A stretch of 64,000 nt of DNA from Candidatus Wallbacteria bacterium (GCA_016190005.1 JACPRK010000128.1:26490-90489); one strand, 5' to 3'; shown: positions 8,194 through 18,279, counted from the stretch's first letter. The notes: a model not told the origin generated them from the letters alone. Numbers and translations are program-made.

Positions 8194-10044
8194 TCAGAAC
8201 GACTGGGCTGCCAGCTCCTGGTACCGCGGCGCCCGCCGCAGCGCGGCCACCAGCAAGGGGTAGTCGGCCATCGTGGCCCGATCGCGAGCGGCCGACGCCA
8301 TGTCGCCCAGCGCGTAGGCCCCGCTTGCCTGCTGGTCCGCCATGGGCGCCTCGATCATCTTGCGGACGACCTGGATCGTGCCGAGCTCGCCAAATCGCCA
8401 GAGCGCCTTGATGGCGTTGGCCCTGACGCGCGGATGGTTGTCCGAGATGGCCAGGTCGAGCAGCTTCATCACTTTCTGGTCGTTGATGGCCTCGAGCGCC
8501 TCGACTGCGTTGGCGCGAATGCGCTCGTCCTTGTCATTCAGATAATAGGAGATCGTCGGAATGTTCTCCACCAGCCGCATTCGGCCCAGCGCGAGCACGA
8601 TGGTGGCCAGGAGCCGCGGAAAGCTCTCGGCGTCGATCATCATCAGGTGCAGCACGTCGTTATAGGCCACTATGCCCGACTTGCCGATTTGTTCGATGAC
8701 TTTGATGCGGACCTCGATGTCGTCGTCGTTGACGTGCTCCACGAGCTTCGCGATGGCAGCCTTGGCCTTCAAGCGACCCAGCGCGTTGACGGCGTTTCGC
8801 CGCACGTCGGAATCGGCGTCCTTCATCAGGTCGACCAGCGGTCCCACCGAGTCGGGCGAGTCGATCTGCCCCAGCGTGAACGCGATCGACGCCCGGTACC
8901 ACTTGTCCGTGGCCGCAAGACACATGTCCATGACCGCCCGCGCCCGGTCGCGCGCCTTCGTCGGCCAGAGCGCCGCCACGGAGTTGGCCAGCACTCGGTT
9001 GTTTTCGTCCATCAAGAGCGGGCTGACCAGCCGGATCAGGTCGTCTTCCGGCACGCCGATCCGGGCGATCGCCTCGATGGCGTTGGCGCGCACGCGTGGC
9101 AACTGGTGTCTGAGGCACTCCATCAGAAACGGGAGCGTGCCCGGGTGCGCGATGCGGCCGAGCGCCTCGACGATGGAGTAGAGCTTGAACTCCGACTCCG
9201 TCGGCCGGAAGTGCCCCATCACGGCCCGCACCACCAGCTCCTTGTTCTCCTGGCTCTCCCGGACGATCTTGCTGACCGTCTTGATGACCTTCGCCTCGAG
9301 CCTGGGGTTGTCGCTGCCCAGCAGTCTCAGGAGCGGCTCGATCGTGTTGGGGTCGGACAGCTCCGAGAGGATGCGCACGGCGTTGTTGCGGAGCGCGACG
9401 TTGTCGCTCCGCAGCATGTCGATCAGCGCCTCCAGCACCTCCGGACAGCGAAGGTTCCCCATCGCCGCGGCCGTCGCCGGGTTGATGCCCGAGTGCTTCA
9501 GCTTCGCGATGTGCAAGAGCCCTTTGACGTCGTCGTAGCTGGCCAGCGTCCCCTCGCTGCCCTCCACGGCCAGCGCCCGGGTCGTCTCCCGCTCGAACGC
9601 CTCCAAGAGCGGCGCCGCGCAGAGCACCGTGCCCAGCCGCTCCACAGCCTCCGACACCTGGTCCAGCACCCGCTCGTCGTTGCTCTCCAACAGCCGGAAG
9701 AGGCTGGGGATCAATGGCCGAAGCAGGTCGGCCGCCACGCGCCAGAGCAGGCCCGCGTCGCGCGGCCCGGGCTCCCCGTCACCGGCGTCGGCGGCCGGAC
9801 CCGCAGCCCCCTTCCCCTCGCTGGCCAGCTGATCGACGTTCTCCCCCAGATTCGTCAGCGCCCGCTTTGCCAGGAATCTCGCCGCCGGATTCGGGTCGGC
9901 CAGGAACATATCCCTCAGCGCGGCCACGGCCGCCCGCGCCTCGGGCCCTTGCGGCTTGGTCAGCAGGTTGGCAGCCTTCAGACGGGTACTCTCGTTCGAA
10001 TCCCTCAGCTGGCGAACGACCTCGTCTATCTGTTCTGGCGTCAT
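8194..10044 (-). CDS. HEAT-repeat protein, 616 residues
   Basis: From MTPEQIDEVVRQLRD on, the protein is built of about a dozen HEAT-like helical pairs, with recurrent LxxxNxxVRxNAVRxLxxL patterns such as LRSDNVALRNNAVRILSEL, RVRANAIEAIARIG and DVRRNAVNALGRLK. There is no signal peptide or membrane span, so it is cytoplasmic. HEAT arrays are protein-binding scaffolds; the partner is unknown. Starts further upstream in the same frame would run into the palindrome at 10114-10172, so the ATG at 10044 is preferred although its ribosome site is weak. It is the first gene of the pseudopilin locus and could act as its cytoplasmic platform or regulator (inference). A possible -10 (TATCAT) lies near 10077-10085, without a clear -35. 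Confidence 0.88.
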   Translation of the reverse strand: MTPEQIDEVVRQLRDSNESTRLKAANLLTKPQGPEARAAVAALRDMFLADPNPAARFLAKRALTNLGENVDQLASEGKGAAGPAADAGDGEPGPRDAGLLWRVAADLLRPLIPSLFRLLESNDERVLDQVSEAVERLGTVLCAAPLLEAFERETTRALAVEGSEGTLASYDDVKGLLHIAKLKHSGINPATAAAMGNLRCPEVLEALIDMLRSDNVALRNNAVRILSELSDPNTIEPLLRLLGSDNPRLEAKVIKTVSKIVRESQENKELVVRAVMGHFRPTESEFKLYSIVEALGRIAHPGTLPFLMECLRHQLPRVRANAIEAIARIGVPEDDLIRLVSPLLMDENNRVLANSVAALWPTKARDRARAVMDMCLAATDKWYRASIAFTLGQIDSPDSVGPLVDLMKDADSDVRRNAVNALGRLKAKAAIAKLVEHVNDDDIEVRIKVIEQIGKSGIVAYNDVLHLMMIDAESFPRLLATIVLALGRMRLVENIPTISYYLNDKDERIRANAVEALEAINDQKVMKLLDLAISDNHPRVRANAIKALWRFGELGTIQVVRKMIEAPMADQQASGAYALGDMASAARDRATMADYPLLVAALRRAPRYQELAAQSF

Positions 10045-10113
10045 GGGTCCACGGCCGCGGTAGTCCTCGGCATGAGTATGATAAGACACGCTTGCCCGGG
10101 GGGCCAGTTGCCC

Positions 10114-10172
10114 GGAAAACCGGGGACACACGACCTATTTTAAAAAAATAGGTCGTGTGTCCCCGGTTTTCC
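10114..10172. repeat. Long perfect palindrome (27-bp arms) between divergent genes
   Basis: Arms 10114-10140 and 10146-10172 are perfectly complementary, beginning GGAAAACCGGGGACACACG and ending at an A/T-rich loop of five bases. It lies between the HEAT gene (minus) and mlaE (plus), so it cannot be a terminator for a converging pair. Extragenic palindromes with a GGGGACACACGACC-type core are, from memory, found dispersed in many environmental genomes and are associated with REP-associated tyrosine transposases. No transposase gene is present in this window. Confidence 0.85.
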
Positions 10173-10245
10173 CCGGCCTGGGGGGGCTTCGCGTTTGCGC
10201 CGCGGATTCCGACATGGGGAGTCGTCATCCCGCCGGGATAGCCAG

Positions 10246-11049
10246 ATGGAGAGCCTCCGAAAAGCCGTGGCCGACCTGGGCTCGAGTATCGTCGAGACCC
10301 TGCGCGAGCTCGGCCAGATCTCCATCCTCTGCCTGCAGGTCGCCTTCTGGATCTCACGCGGACGGCTCCCGGTACGCCAGGTGCTCGTCCACATGAACGA
10401 GATCGGCGTCAACTCGCTGCCACTCATCGCCATCACCAGCCTCTTCGCGGGCATGGTCCTGGTCGTGCAAGTCGGCAAGCAGTTTCTCGACCTCAAGGCC
10501 GAAACCTTCATCGGCGGCACCGTGGGCCTCTCGCTCACCCGGGAGCTGGCGCCCCTTCTTACCGCCCTGGCCGTCTCGGGCCGCAGCGGCAGCGCCATCG
10601 CCGCCGAGCTCGGCACGATGAAGGTCACCGAGCAGATCGACGCCCTGGTCGTGATGGCGACCAGCCCGATTGCCTACCTCGTCGTCCCTCGCGTGATCGC
10701 CTGCGCGCTCGTGATGCCCTGCCTGACGATCTTCTCGGAGACGGTCGGCATCCTGGGCGGCGCCGTCGTCGCCGTCGCCCAGGTCCGCATCTCCAGCGAC
10801 ACCTTCAGCAAATCGATCGTCGACTGGGTCCAGTACGACGACGTGGTCAGCGGCGTGGTCAAGGCCTTCGTCTTCGGCATCATCATCGCCATCATCAGCA
10901 GCTACAAGGGCCTCAAGACCAGCGGCGGCGCCGAGGGAGTGGGCCGCGCCACCACCGCCTCGGTCGTGCTCATCACGGGGCTGCTCCTGGTGACCAACTA
11001 CTTCCTGTCGGTGCTGTTCTTCAGCTACAAGGCGTCCCTGATAAAATGA
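10246..11049 (+). CDS. mlaE: MlaE-family ABC lipid transporter permease
   Basis: 267 residues from the ATG of [12 protein letters not shown]; a longer frame begins at 10195 but lacks family similarity. The hydrophobic profile has about five to six spans. The family core is clear: [27 protein letters not shown], then [41 protein letters not shown], the cytoplasmic coupling region of the Mla/TrgB permeases. The product is the inner-membrane permease of an Mla-type complex that moves phospholipids between the membranes of Gram-negative cells. It is followed by the ATPase and MCE-protein genes in the order E-F-D. The 93-bp gap to mlaF holds a weak 7-bp inverted repeat (TGAGGCG/CGCCTCA). Confidence 0.93.
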   Translation: MESLRKAVADLGSSIVETLRELGQISILCLQVAFWISRGRLPVRQVLVHMNEIGVNSLPLIAITSLFAGMVLVVQVGKQFLDLKAETFIGGTVGLSLTRELAPLLTALAVSGRSGSAIAAELGTMKVTEQIDALVVMATSPIAYLVVPRVIACALVMPCLTIFSETVGILGGAVVAVAQVRISSDTFSKSIVDWVQYDDVVSGVVKAFVFGIIIAIISSYKGLKTSGGAEGVGRATTASVVLITGLLLVTNYFLSVLFFSYKASLIK

Positions 11050-11142
11050 TCGGCTCCGGCTTGGGGGCGGCCGCCGGAACGACGATACCTAGAGGATGAG
11101 GCGAGGTCTCGATCCCCTCGAGGCGCCTCAGCTGGTTCGAGG

Positions 11143-11937
11143 ATGGTGAAGATGGCCCCCGAAACGGGCCCGGAATCCGAGGAGACGGTGATTCGCCTGG
11201 AGAACGTGTCGAAGTCGTTCGGCCGCCAGGCGGTGCTGCGCGACGTCAGCTTCCACGTCCAGCGCGGCGAGACCTTCGCAGTCGTCGGCCCCTCCGGGTG
11301 CGGCAAGAGCGTCACGCTCAAGGTCATCGTCGGACTGCTGCGCCCGGATGCGGGCCGCGTCACCGTCTTCGGCCAGGACGTAACCCACGCCTCCGAGGCC
11401 GCCTTCGACGTCCTGCGCAAGCGGATGGCGATGGTCTTCCAGGGCGGCGCCCTGTTCGACTCGATGACCGTCGGCGAAAACGTCAGCTTCCCGCTCGACC
11501 AGCACACGGCAACTCCCCTGGCCGAAAAGCGCCGCATCGTGGCCGAGAGCCTCTCGCGCGTCGGCCTCCCCGGCACCGAAGCCAAGATGCCCTCGGAGCT
11601 CTCGGGCGGCATGCGCAAGCGCGTCGCCGTCGCTCGGGCCCTGGCGCTCGCCCCCGAGCTCATCTTGTTCGACGAGCCGACCACGGGCCTCGACCCGATC
11701 ACCACTACCGAGATCGGCCTGCTCATCCGGCGCCTGCGAGACGACCTGGGCCTCACCAGCGTCATGGTCAGCCACGACATCAAGAACGTGATGGAGTTCG
11801 CCAACCGCCTGGGCATCCACCACGGCGGTGAGCTGATCGCCGTCGGCACCCCCGACGAGATCCGCCAGACTCGCCACCCCTTCGTCCGCCAGTTCCTCGA
11901 AGGTCTGGCGCATCCCCCCCAGGAGCTGGCCGCATGA
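11143..11937 (+). CDS. mlaF: MlaF-family ABC transporter ATPase
   Basis: 264 residues. It has Walker A GPSGCGKS (about residues 47-54), Q-loop [13 protein letters not shown], signature [15 protein letters not shown], Walker [14 protein letters not shown] and H-loop SHD. The [14 protein letters not shown] stretch and the SGGMRKR signature are typical of the MlaF/MkL subfamily rather than of amino-acid importers. It powers the MlaE permease for phospholipid transport at the cytoplasmic face of the inner membrane. Two ATGs (11143 and 11152) are possible starts; the upstream GAGGATG context is ambiguous. Its stop overlaps the mlaD start as ATGA. Confidence 0.94.
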   Translation: MVKMAPETGPESEETVIRLENVSKSFGRQAVLRDVSFHVQRGETFAVVGPSGCGKSVTLKVIVGLLRPDAGRVTVFGQDVTHASEAAFDVLRKRMAMVFQGGALFDSMTVGENVSFPLDQHTATPLAEKRRIVAESLSRVGLPGTEAKMPSELSGGMRKRVAVARALALAPELILFDEPTTGLDPITTTEIGLLIRRLRDDLGLTSVMVSHDIKNVMEFANRLGIHHGGELIAVGTPDEIRQTRHPFVRQFLEGLAHPPQELAA

Positions 11938-13403
11938 ATCGTCAGCTCGAGTTCCGCGTGGGGCTGCTCACCATCCTTTCGGTGACGCTTTTCGTCTGGC
12001 TGCTCAGCAAGGTCGAGGACGTACAGCCCTTCCGCAACGTCTACAACCTGCTCGTCACCTTCCACGACGTTCAGCGGCTGGTCGTCGGGGACCCCGTCCG
12101 CTTGAACGGCCTGCCCGTCGGCAAGGTCAAGTTCATGAAGCTCCACGAGGGGCGCGTCGCAGTCGTCCTCGAGGTCGAGCGCCAGTACAACATCCTGCGC
12201 AGGTCGAAGTTCACCATCGGCACCGCCGGCTTCTTCGGCGCCAACTACATCAAGATCACGCAGCCACTCGCCGACGACTCGAAGGGCGGCGCCCAGTACC
12301 TCTCGCACGAGGAGCACGTCCGCGGCGACGAGGACCCAGGCATCGACCGGCTACTCGACGAAGGCCACCAGATCTTCAGCAGCGCCAAGACGACCTTCGA
12401 GGCGCTCAACAAGATCCTGGGCGACGCCGACTTCCGCGACGACGTCAAGGGAACCGCGGCGAACCTGCGCCAGGCCAGCGCCCGCGCCTCCCACACGATC
12501 CAGCGCATCGACCAGAAGGTCGAAGAGATCACCCGGAACCTCCGAAGCCTCACCGCCAACCTGGACGGCGCCGTCGCCGAAAACCGCCCCAACATCAAGC
12601 GCTCCATGGAGGACTTGCAGCGTCTGGTTTCCGACCTGCGCTCCACGGTCGAAGAGAACCGCGGCGACATCCAGAAGCTGGTCTCCAACGCCAACACCTT
12701 CATGGAAGACCTGGAGGCCCGCGGCCAGACGGCCCGCAAGCTCAAGGACGCCATCTCCAACCTGGACCGGCTCGCCAAGGACTACGGCTCCACGGGCTCC
12801 ATCGGCGCCGAGGTCGCGGCGTCGGCCAAGAACGCCACCGCCATCACCGCCGACCTCAAGGAAGTCAGCGGCAAGGTGCGCGACTACGCCACCGATCCCG
12901 AGACCGGCAAGAAGGTCGAGCGAGTCTTCGACGACGTCCACGACCTGAACCAGCAGTCCAAGGACCTCTCGGGCCAGCTCGACAAGTTCACCTTCGACTT
13001 GCCGGCCGTCACGATGTACGACTTCGAGCGCGAGAAGCTGCGCAGCGACCTGATGGCCTCCGTCAGTTACGACGACCGCTTCTTCGCATGGCTGGGCCAG
13101 GAGGACATGGGACGCGCCGGCGGCATCAACATCGTCCAGTTCGGCAGCCGCTTCATGGACGACTTCATTGTCCGCAGCGGCGCGTTCCGCGACGGCACGA
13201 CCAACAGGAACGGCATCGCCGTCGACGCCCAGCTGCTGGACAAGAAGGCGACGGTGACCCTGGAGGGCATGCAGCTCGGAGACCCGCAGCTGCGCGCCAT
13301 CGGCCACTACCAGCTCACCGACAAGTACGACGTGACCGTGCGGCGCGAGGGCATCAATCGCGGCACCCCGGCGACGCTGGTCGGCGTTCGCGCCCGGTTC
13401 TGA
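11934..13403 (+). CDS. mlaD: MlaD-like MCE-domain lipid-binding protein
   Basis: 489 residues. One N-terminal membrane anchor (residues 8-25, [17 protein letters not shown]) is followed by an MCE domain (about residues 38-115: [30 protein letters not shown]). A long helical region comes next with heptad-like Asn/Leu/Glu patterns (about 130-350), then a C-terminal domain that looks strand-rich. It is much longer than E. coli MlaD (about 183) but matches the long MCE proteins of other Gram-negatives. In such complexes the MCE domain forms a hexameric periplasmic ring and the helices can form a tunnel. It converges on the RND gene with only 8 bp between stops, and no separate terminator is visible. 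Confidence 0.92.
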   Translation: MNRQLEFRVGLLTILSVTLFVWLLSKVEDVQPFRNVYNLLVTFHDVQRLVVGDPVRLNGLPVGKVKFMKLHEGRVAVVLEVERQYNILRRSKFTIGTAGFFGANYIKITQPLADDSKGGAQYLSHEEHVRGDEDPGIDRLLDEGHQIFSSAKTTFEALNKILGDADFRDDVKGTAANLRQASARASHTIQRIDQKVEEITRNLRSLTANLDGAVAENRPNIKRSMEDLQRLVSDLRSTVEENRGDIQKLVSNANTFMEDLEARGQTARKLKDAISNLDRLAKDYGSTGSIGAEVAASAKNATAITADLKEVSGKVRDYATDPETGKKVERVFDDVHDLNQQSKDLSGQLDKFTFDLPAVTMYDFEREKLRSDLMASVSYDDRFFAWLGQEDMGRAGGINIVQFGSRFMDDFIVRSGAFRDGTTNRNGIAVDAQLLDKKATVTLEGMQLGDPQLRAIGHYQLTDKYDVTVRREGINRGTPATLVGVRARF

Positions 13404-13411
13404 TCCCGCTC

Positions 13412-16400
13412 CTAATCCCGATCGGGCTTCGCCGGCATCAGCCGCCGGAGGAGCCGGCTGTTGGCGATGTCGTCGAAGATCGAGTAGGCCACCGGCGTCA
13501 TCAGCAGCGTGATGAGCAGGCAGAGCATCTGCCCGCCGATAACCACGATCGCCATCGCGCGCCGGCTGCCCGAGCCCGGGCCGGTGCCGAGCGCCATCGG
13601 GATCATCCCGGCCACCAGCGTGAGCGTGGTCATCAGAATGGGCCGCAGCCGCGTCTTGTTCGACTCCATCAGCGCGTCGTGGCGCTCCGTGCCGCGTGCG
13701 CGCAGGGTGTTGGCGTAATCGACCTGAAGGATCGAGTTCTTCTTCACGATCCCGAACAGCATGAAGAGCCCGAGGATGCTGGAGAGGTGCATCCGCTCCC
13801 CGGCCAGCACGAGCGAGAGGATTCCGAACGGGATGCAGAGCGGCAGCGACAGGAGAATGGTGACCGGGTGCAGGAAGCTCTCGAACTGGGCCGCCAGGAT
13901 CATGTAGACGAAGAGCGTGCTCAACGCCATCGCCATCAGGAAGCCGCCCACCATCTCACCCATCACCTTGCTGCGCCCCAGGTAGCCGTAGCTGTAGCCC
14001 GGCTCGAACTGCATCGTCCTCAGCTTCTCGTCCACCAGCGCCTGGGCATCGCCCAGGCCGATCCCCTGCAGGTTGGCGAAGATCGACACCTGCCGCTGCC
14101 GCCCGTAGCGCTCGATCTCGGTCGGCCCCTTGCCTTCCTCCACCTTGGCGATGGCGCCCAGCTTCACGAACCCGTCGCGCGCCTTGATCGAGAGATCCGC
14201 CACCGTCTGGGAGTCGCGCCGGAATCGCTCCTCCAAGCGCACCCGCACCTCGTACTCTTCGTTGCGCGCAGGGTCCTTGTACTTCGTCACCTGCTCCTCG
14301 TCGCCTCCCACCAGCGTCCGCAACGTCGACGCCAGGTCCAGCAGATCTACCCCCAGAGAGGCCGCCCGGGAGCGGTCCGGCTCCACGCGCAGCTCCGGCT
14401 TGCCGAAGTTGAGCGACGTGTCCAGGTCGACCACGCCAGGGATGCCTTGCAGCGTCTGCTTGATCTCCTCGGCGTATTTGCGTAGCACCGCCAGGTTCGG
14501 CCCCCGGAAGGTGAGGTTCAGGTCGAGCTGCTTGAAGCCTCCGCCCGATAGCGCGGGCACCACGCTCACCGTCGGCCGCAACGCCGGGAAGTCCCTCTTG
14601 AGGAACTCCCGGGTGCTGCGCATCAAATCGAATTGCGAAACCTGCCGCTTCGCCAGGTCGCCCATTCCAACGTAGATCTGCCCCTCATTCATTCCGGCGC
14701 CGGCCGTCTCACCGATCGTCACCAGCGTCACCTCGACATGCCCCAGCGCTTTCAGCTTCGCCTCGATCTCGGTGAGGATGCGGGAGGTCTCATGGATCGA
14801 CGTCCCCTCCGGCGCCTTGACGTTGATCAGGAACTCCGACTGGTCGTCGAGCGGGATGAAGTCCTTGCCGACAAGCTTGAGCAACGGAACGGTCGACAGC
14901 ACGCAGAGCGTGCCCACGATCACGACGGCCATGCGATGCCTGAGCGACCGCGCCAGCAGCCACAGATAAACGCCCTCCACCCGGCTGTGGAACCAATCCA
15001 ACCGACCGGAGCCACCGTGTCCTTTGCCCGCAGCGGAGCGCCTCAGAAAGCGGGAGCACATCATCGGAGTCAGCGTGAAGCTGATCAACATGCTCACCAG
15101 GATCGCGAAGGTCATGGTGAGACCGAACGTCTTGAAAAAGCGCCCGATGATGCCCGGCATGAACGCCACCGGCACGAAGATGACCACCAGCGAAAACGTC
15201 GTCGCCATCACGGCCAGCGCGATCTCCCGCGTTCCTTCCCGGGCGGCCGTCATCGGCCCGGAACCCTTTTCGTCGATGTGGCGGAAGATGTTCTCCAGCA
15301 CGACGATCGCGTCGTCGATGACCAGCCCGACGGCCAACGCCAGCGCCAGGAGCGACATCTGGTCGAGCGTGAAGCCCGCGTAGCGCATCAGTGAAAACGT
15401 GCTGATCACCGACGTGGGAATGGCGACCGCGGCGATGACCGTCGAGCGAAGATTGCCCAGGAACAGGAGCACGATCAGGCTGGCCAGCACCGCCCCGAGC
15501 ACCAGGTGCTCCATCACCGCGTGGAACGACGCCACGATGAACCGGGACTGGTCCCGCACCGTCGACAGCGTCACCTGGGCCGGAACGATCGACCGCAGCT
15601 CCTCGAGTCGGCGCCGCACGGCCTCCACCACCTGCACGGTGTTCGTCCCCGACTGCTTCTGCACGATGAGGGCCACAGCGTTCACCCCGTTCAAGCGCGC
15701 CATGGTCCGAAGCTCCTGCTGGGCATCCGACACCGTCGCCAGGTCCTCGATGCGGATGAGCGTGCCGCCGACCTCGCGCACGATCACCTTGCGGAAGTCC
15801 TCCACCCGCTCCACCCGGCCGATGGTGCGCAGCACCATGTCCCGCGGCCCCATTTCGACCAGCCCGCCCGGGATCTCCAGGTTCTGCCGCGCCAGGGCCG
15901 ACTTGACGTCGGCGGGCGTCACACCCAGCGCCCTGAGCTGGTTGGCATCGAGCGCGACATGGACCTCCCGCTCCCGGCCGCCAATCATGTTCACTTGCCC
16001 CACGCCCGCCACCGACTCGATCTGCTCCTTGATCCTCTTCTTGGCGAACTCCGTCAGCTCCTTGGGAGCCCACGGCGCCGCGACGACCACCGTGATGACC
16101 GGCGCCGCCGAGGGATCGAACTTCTCGATGATGGGCGGGTCGACGCCGTCCGGAAGCTTGGCCAGCACCCGGCCGACCCGGTCCCGAACGTCCTGCGCGC
16201 AATCCGAGGGGTCCCGGTTCAGCTTGAAGACGACCACGACCTGGGAAAGGCCCTCGAAGCTCTGGCTGCGCAGCTCGTCGATCCCCTCGACGGTGTTGAC
16301 AGCCTCCTCGATCACCTTCGTGATCTGCGTCTCGACCTCCTCCGGTCCGGACCCCGGAGACCGAGTCGTGACGACGATGTTCGGCAGATCGACCTTCGGG

Positions 16401-16510
16401 AAGAGGTCGACGCCCAGGTCCTTGTAGCTGAAGGCGCCGAGCACCACCAGCGCCGAGACCAGCATCGTGGCGAAGACGGGCCGCTGGATGCAGATGTCCG
16501 AGAGACTCAT
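13412..16510 (-). CDS. RND-family multidrug efflux inner-membrane pump (HAE1/AcrB type)
   Basis: 1032 residues from the ATG of MSLSDICIQRPVFATMLVSAL, the standard AcrB-family N terminus; it overlaps the MFP stop as ATGA. Two large periplasmic loops alternate with twelve spans. TM4 carries the proton-relay aspartates (GLVIDDAIVVLENIF), and TM10 has the conserved lysine (GIVKKNSILQVDYAN). The C-terminal [19 protein letters not shown] motif is typical of HAE1 pumps. It forms a tripartite pump with the adjacent membrane fusion protein and an outer-membrane channel not encoded here. It lies last in a tetR-MFP-RND operon. Confidence 0.96.
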   Translation of the reverse strand: MSLSDICIQRPVFATMLVSALVVLGAFSYKDLGVDLFPKVDLPNIVVTTRSPGSGPEEVETQITKVIEEAVNTVEGIDELRSQSFEGLSQVVVVFKLNRDPSDCAQDVRDRVGRVLAKLPDGVDPPIIEKFDPSAAPVITVVVAAPWAPKELTEFAKKRIKEQIESVAGVGQVNMIGGREREVHVALDANQLRALGVTPADVKSALARQNLEIPGGLVEMGPRDMVLRTIGRVERVEDFRKVIVREVGGTLIRIEDLATVSDAQQELRTMARLNGVNAVALIVQKQSGTNTVQVVEAVRRRLEELRSIVPAQVTLSTVRDQSRFIVASFHAVMEHLVLGAVLASLIVLLFLGNLRSTVIAAVAIPTSVISTFSLMRYAGFTLDQMSLLALALAVGLVIDDAIVVLENIFRHIDEKGSGPMTAAREGTREIALAVMATTFSLVVIFVPVAFMPGIIGRFFKTFGLTMTFAILVSMLISFTLTPMMCSRFLRRSAAGKGHGGSGRLDWFHSRVEGVYLWLLARSLRHRMAVVIVGTLCVLSTVPLLKLVGKDFIPLDDQSEFLINVKAPEGTSIHETSRILTEIEAKLKALGHVEVTLVTIGETAGAGMNEGQIYVGMGDLAKRQVSQFDLMRSTREFLKRDFPALRPTVSVVPALSGGGFKQLDLNLTFRGPNLAVLRKYAEEIKQTLQGIPGVVDLDTSLNFGKPELRVEPDRSRAASLGVDLLDLASTLRTLVGGDEEQVTKYKDPARNEEYEVRVRLEERFRRDSQTVADLSIKARDGFVKLGAIAKVEEGKGPTEIERYGRQRQVSIFANLQGIGLGDAQALVDEKLRTMQFEPGYSYGYLGRSKVMGEMVGGFLMAMALSTLFVYMILAAQFESFLHPVTILLSLPLCIPFGILSLVLAGERMHLSSILGLFMLFGIVKKNSILQVDYANTLRARGTERHDALMESNKTRLRPILMTTLTLVAGMIPMALGTGPGSGSRRAMAIVVIGGQMLCLLITLLMTPVAYSIFDDIANSRLLRRLMPAKPDRD

Positions 16511-17634
16511 GGGCGGTCCTGGGCCGGGCGAGCCGGTTCGCGCGGGTCCGGAATCGCAGACCGCGAGGTCGGAGCCGAGCTCGACGCCGAACGCGACCCG
16601 ATGCCAGGAAGACGGCCGGCCAGCGTCTCGGCGGCCGAACCTGCGGCCGTGGCGGCGCAATCGACCTGGGCCATCACGAACATCCCAGGCAAGAGCCGCA
16701 CGCTCGGGTTGGGGACTTCCAGCTCGAGCTTTCCCGAGCGAGTCTTCGGATCGACGTAGGGGTAGAGGTTGCTGACGGTTGCCGGAAAGGAGCTCCCCGG
16801 TGCGGCCTGCACCGACAGGCGCGCGGCGGCCCCCAGCCTCACGTACGGCATCTCCTTCTCGGGGATGTCGAGCACGGCCTTGAGAGTCCGGATGTTCGAG
16901 TAGACCGCCAGGGCGGAGGCCTGGGGGGAGCTCGCGGCAAGGACGTAGGCGCCCTCGTCCACCAGGCGCTGGCCGATGCCCCCGTCGAACGGAGCGCGCA
17001 CCCGAGTGTAGGAGAGCCTGAGCTCGGCCCGATTCAGCTCGGCGCGCGCGCGCTCGACTTCGGCCTTCTGGGCCCGCCGCTCTTCCAGTCGAGGACCGGC
17101 AGTGACCAGCGCGAGGGACTTTCTGGCGCCCACCAGCCTGGCCTCGGCCACCTCGAAGTCCCGCCGTGCGTTGTCGAGCTCGGCCTGCGAAATCGCCTTC
17201 TTGCCGAAGAGGTTCGTCAGGCGATCCAGGTTCATTCGCGCTGTGTTCAAGACGGCTTCGGCACCGGTCACCTCGGAAGCTGCGCGCACACGCTCCTCCG
17301 CGCGCCCACCGGCCTCCATTGCCGCCAGGTGCGATTCGACCGACTCGAGCTTGGCGCGCGCCTCCTCAACATCGAGCTCGTACTCGGCGGGGTCGATCTC
17401 GGCGAGCACGTCTCCGGTCTTGTAGGGCCAGTTCTCGCGGAACGCGAGCTTCACGATGACGCCCGAGACGCGGCTGTAGACGCGCACCGCTTCCCTGGGC
17501 GAGAGCTCTCCGGAGAGGTGCAGCACCCGCGTGCGACGGGCACTTTCCGGCTCCTGGGCTGCGAGCCCGTGCGCCGCCGCCAGGGCGAGAACCATGGTCA
17601 GAAGACGGGTTGCAAGACGAGTCACGGGGTTCAT
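16507..17634 (-). CDS. RND efflux membrane fusion protein (periplasmic adaptor)
   Basis: 375 residues. A signal peptide (MNPVTRLATRLLTMVLALAAAHGLAA) is followed by a lipoyl-like half (GVIVKLAFRENWPYKTGDVLAEIDP), a helical hairpin (about residues 80-185), the second lipoyl half (TRVRAPFDGGIGQRLVDEGAYV) and a beta-barrel. This is the AcrA/HlyD-like order. No lipobox cysteine is present. GGAG lies just before the ATG, which overlaps the tetR stop (ATGA), so the gene is translationally coupled to the repressor. The C terminus extends about 50 residues in low-complexity Pro/Ser/Arg sequence beyond the usual fold. Confidence 0.93.
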   Translation of the reverse strand: MNPVTRLATRLLTMVLALAAAHGLAAQEPESARRTRVLHLSGELSPREAVRVYSRVSGVIVKLAFRENWPYKTGDVLAEIDPAEYELDVEEARAKLESVESHLAAMEAGGRAEERVRAASEVTGAEAVLNTARMNLDRLTNLFGKKAISQAELDNARRDFEVAEARLVGARKSLALVTAGPRLEERRAQKAEVERARAELNRAELRLSYTRVRAPFDGGIGQRLVDEGAYVLAASSPQASALAVYSNIRTLKAVLDIPEKEMPYVRLGAAARLSVQAAPGSSFPATVSNLYPYVDPKTRSGKLELEVPNPSVRLLPGMFVMAQVDCAATAAGSAAETLAGRLPGIGSRSASSSAPTSRSAIPDPREPARPAQDRP

Positions 17635-18233
17635 CTCCTAGGAGGCACCGGTTCGAGGGCCCTCAAGAGCAGTTGGTAGTGGTACTCCGCAGCTTCCAGG
17701 AAGACGTTGTCGCTCATCGGCTTCTGGAAGTAGACGCGCTCCTGCAGGAACAGAGTGGTCGGAACCGAATGGAGGGCCAGCGAGGTCGCCCGGATATCGA
17801 GGTCGGGGCGGAAGACGCCCTTGTCGACGCCGCTCTGGAGGATGCCCTGAAGCGTGTCGAGCCAGCGCCTGAACCCGGCAGGGATAGCGGACTTTCGGGA
17901 AAGGCCGTGCTGGCGCTGGCAGACAATGATGATGTCCCGGAACCGGCAGGCGAAGTGAGCGTGCTGCCTCAGGACGGCCAGCAGCTTCTCGCGGGGAGAG
18001 TCGACCAGGCGGACGGCCTCTTCGATGTCCCGGAAGAGCTGCTCTCCCTTCTCGGAGATGATCGCCTCGATGATCTCGTCCTTCTTCCGGAAGTACCTGA
18101 AGAGCGTGGCCTCGGCGACGCCGGCCGCGACGGCGATCTCGCGGGTCCTGAGCGAGGCGAACTCGCGCTTTGCCAAGAGCTTGGCGGTGGCGGCGAGCAC
18201 GGCGTCCCGGGTCGATTCGGAGAGTTTGCGCAT
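17631..18233 (-). CDS. TetR-family transcriptional repressor
   Basis: 200 residues. The N-terminal helix-turn-helix is canonical (TREIAVAAGVAEATLFRYFRKKDEIIEAII, residues 30-59). The ligand-binding C-terminal domain is variable, as is usual. It is the first gene of the operon with the MFP and RND pump, and a promoter with an overlapping palindrome lies just upstream. The likely role is therefore autorepression and inducible control of efflux. The ATG is 31 bp downstream of the -10. Confidence 0.94.
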   Translation of the reverse strand: MRKLSESTRDAVLAATAKLLAKREFASLRTREIAVAAGVAEATLFRYFRKKDEIIEAIISEKGEQLFRDIEEAVRLVDSPREKLLAVLRQHAHFACRFRDIIIVCQRQHGLSRKSAIPAGFRRWLDTLQGILQSGVDKGVFRPDLDIRATSLALHSVPTTLFLQERVYFQKPMSDNVFLEAAEYHYQLLLRALEPVPPRR

Positions 18234-18261
18234 TTGTTATCCGGATTTGTAACTTTCTTAA

Positions 18262-18279
18262 CGATAGTATCAGCTATCG
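18262..18279. promoter_or_regulatory. Candidate TetR operator
   Basis: CGATAG (18262-18267) and CTATCG (18274-18279) are perfect inverted arms around six bases. The site covers the -10 and part of the spacer of the efflux-operon promoter, where a bound TetR dimer would block RNA polymerase. TetR-family operators are typically 15-20 bp palindromes of this kind. Confidence 0.65.

Noticed and set aside
10114..10172. Intrinsic terminator
   Set aside because: It lies between divergent starts, not after any gene, so termination is not its expected function.
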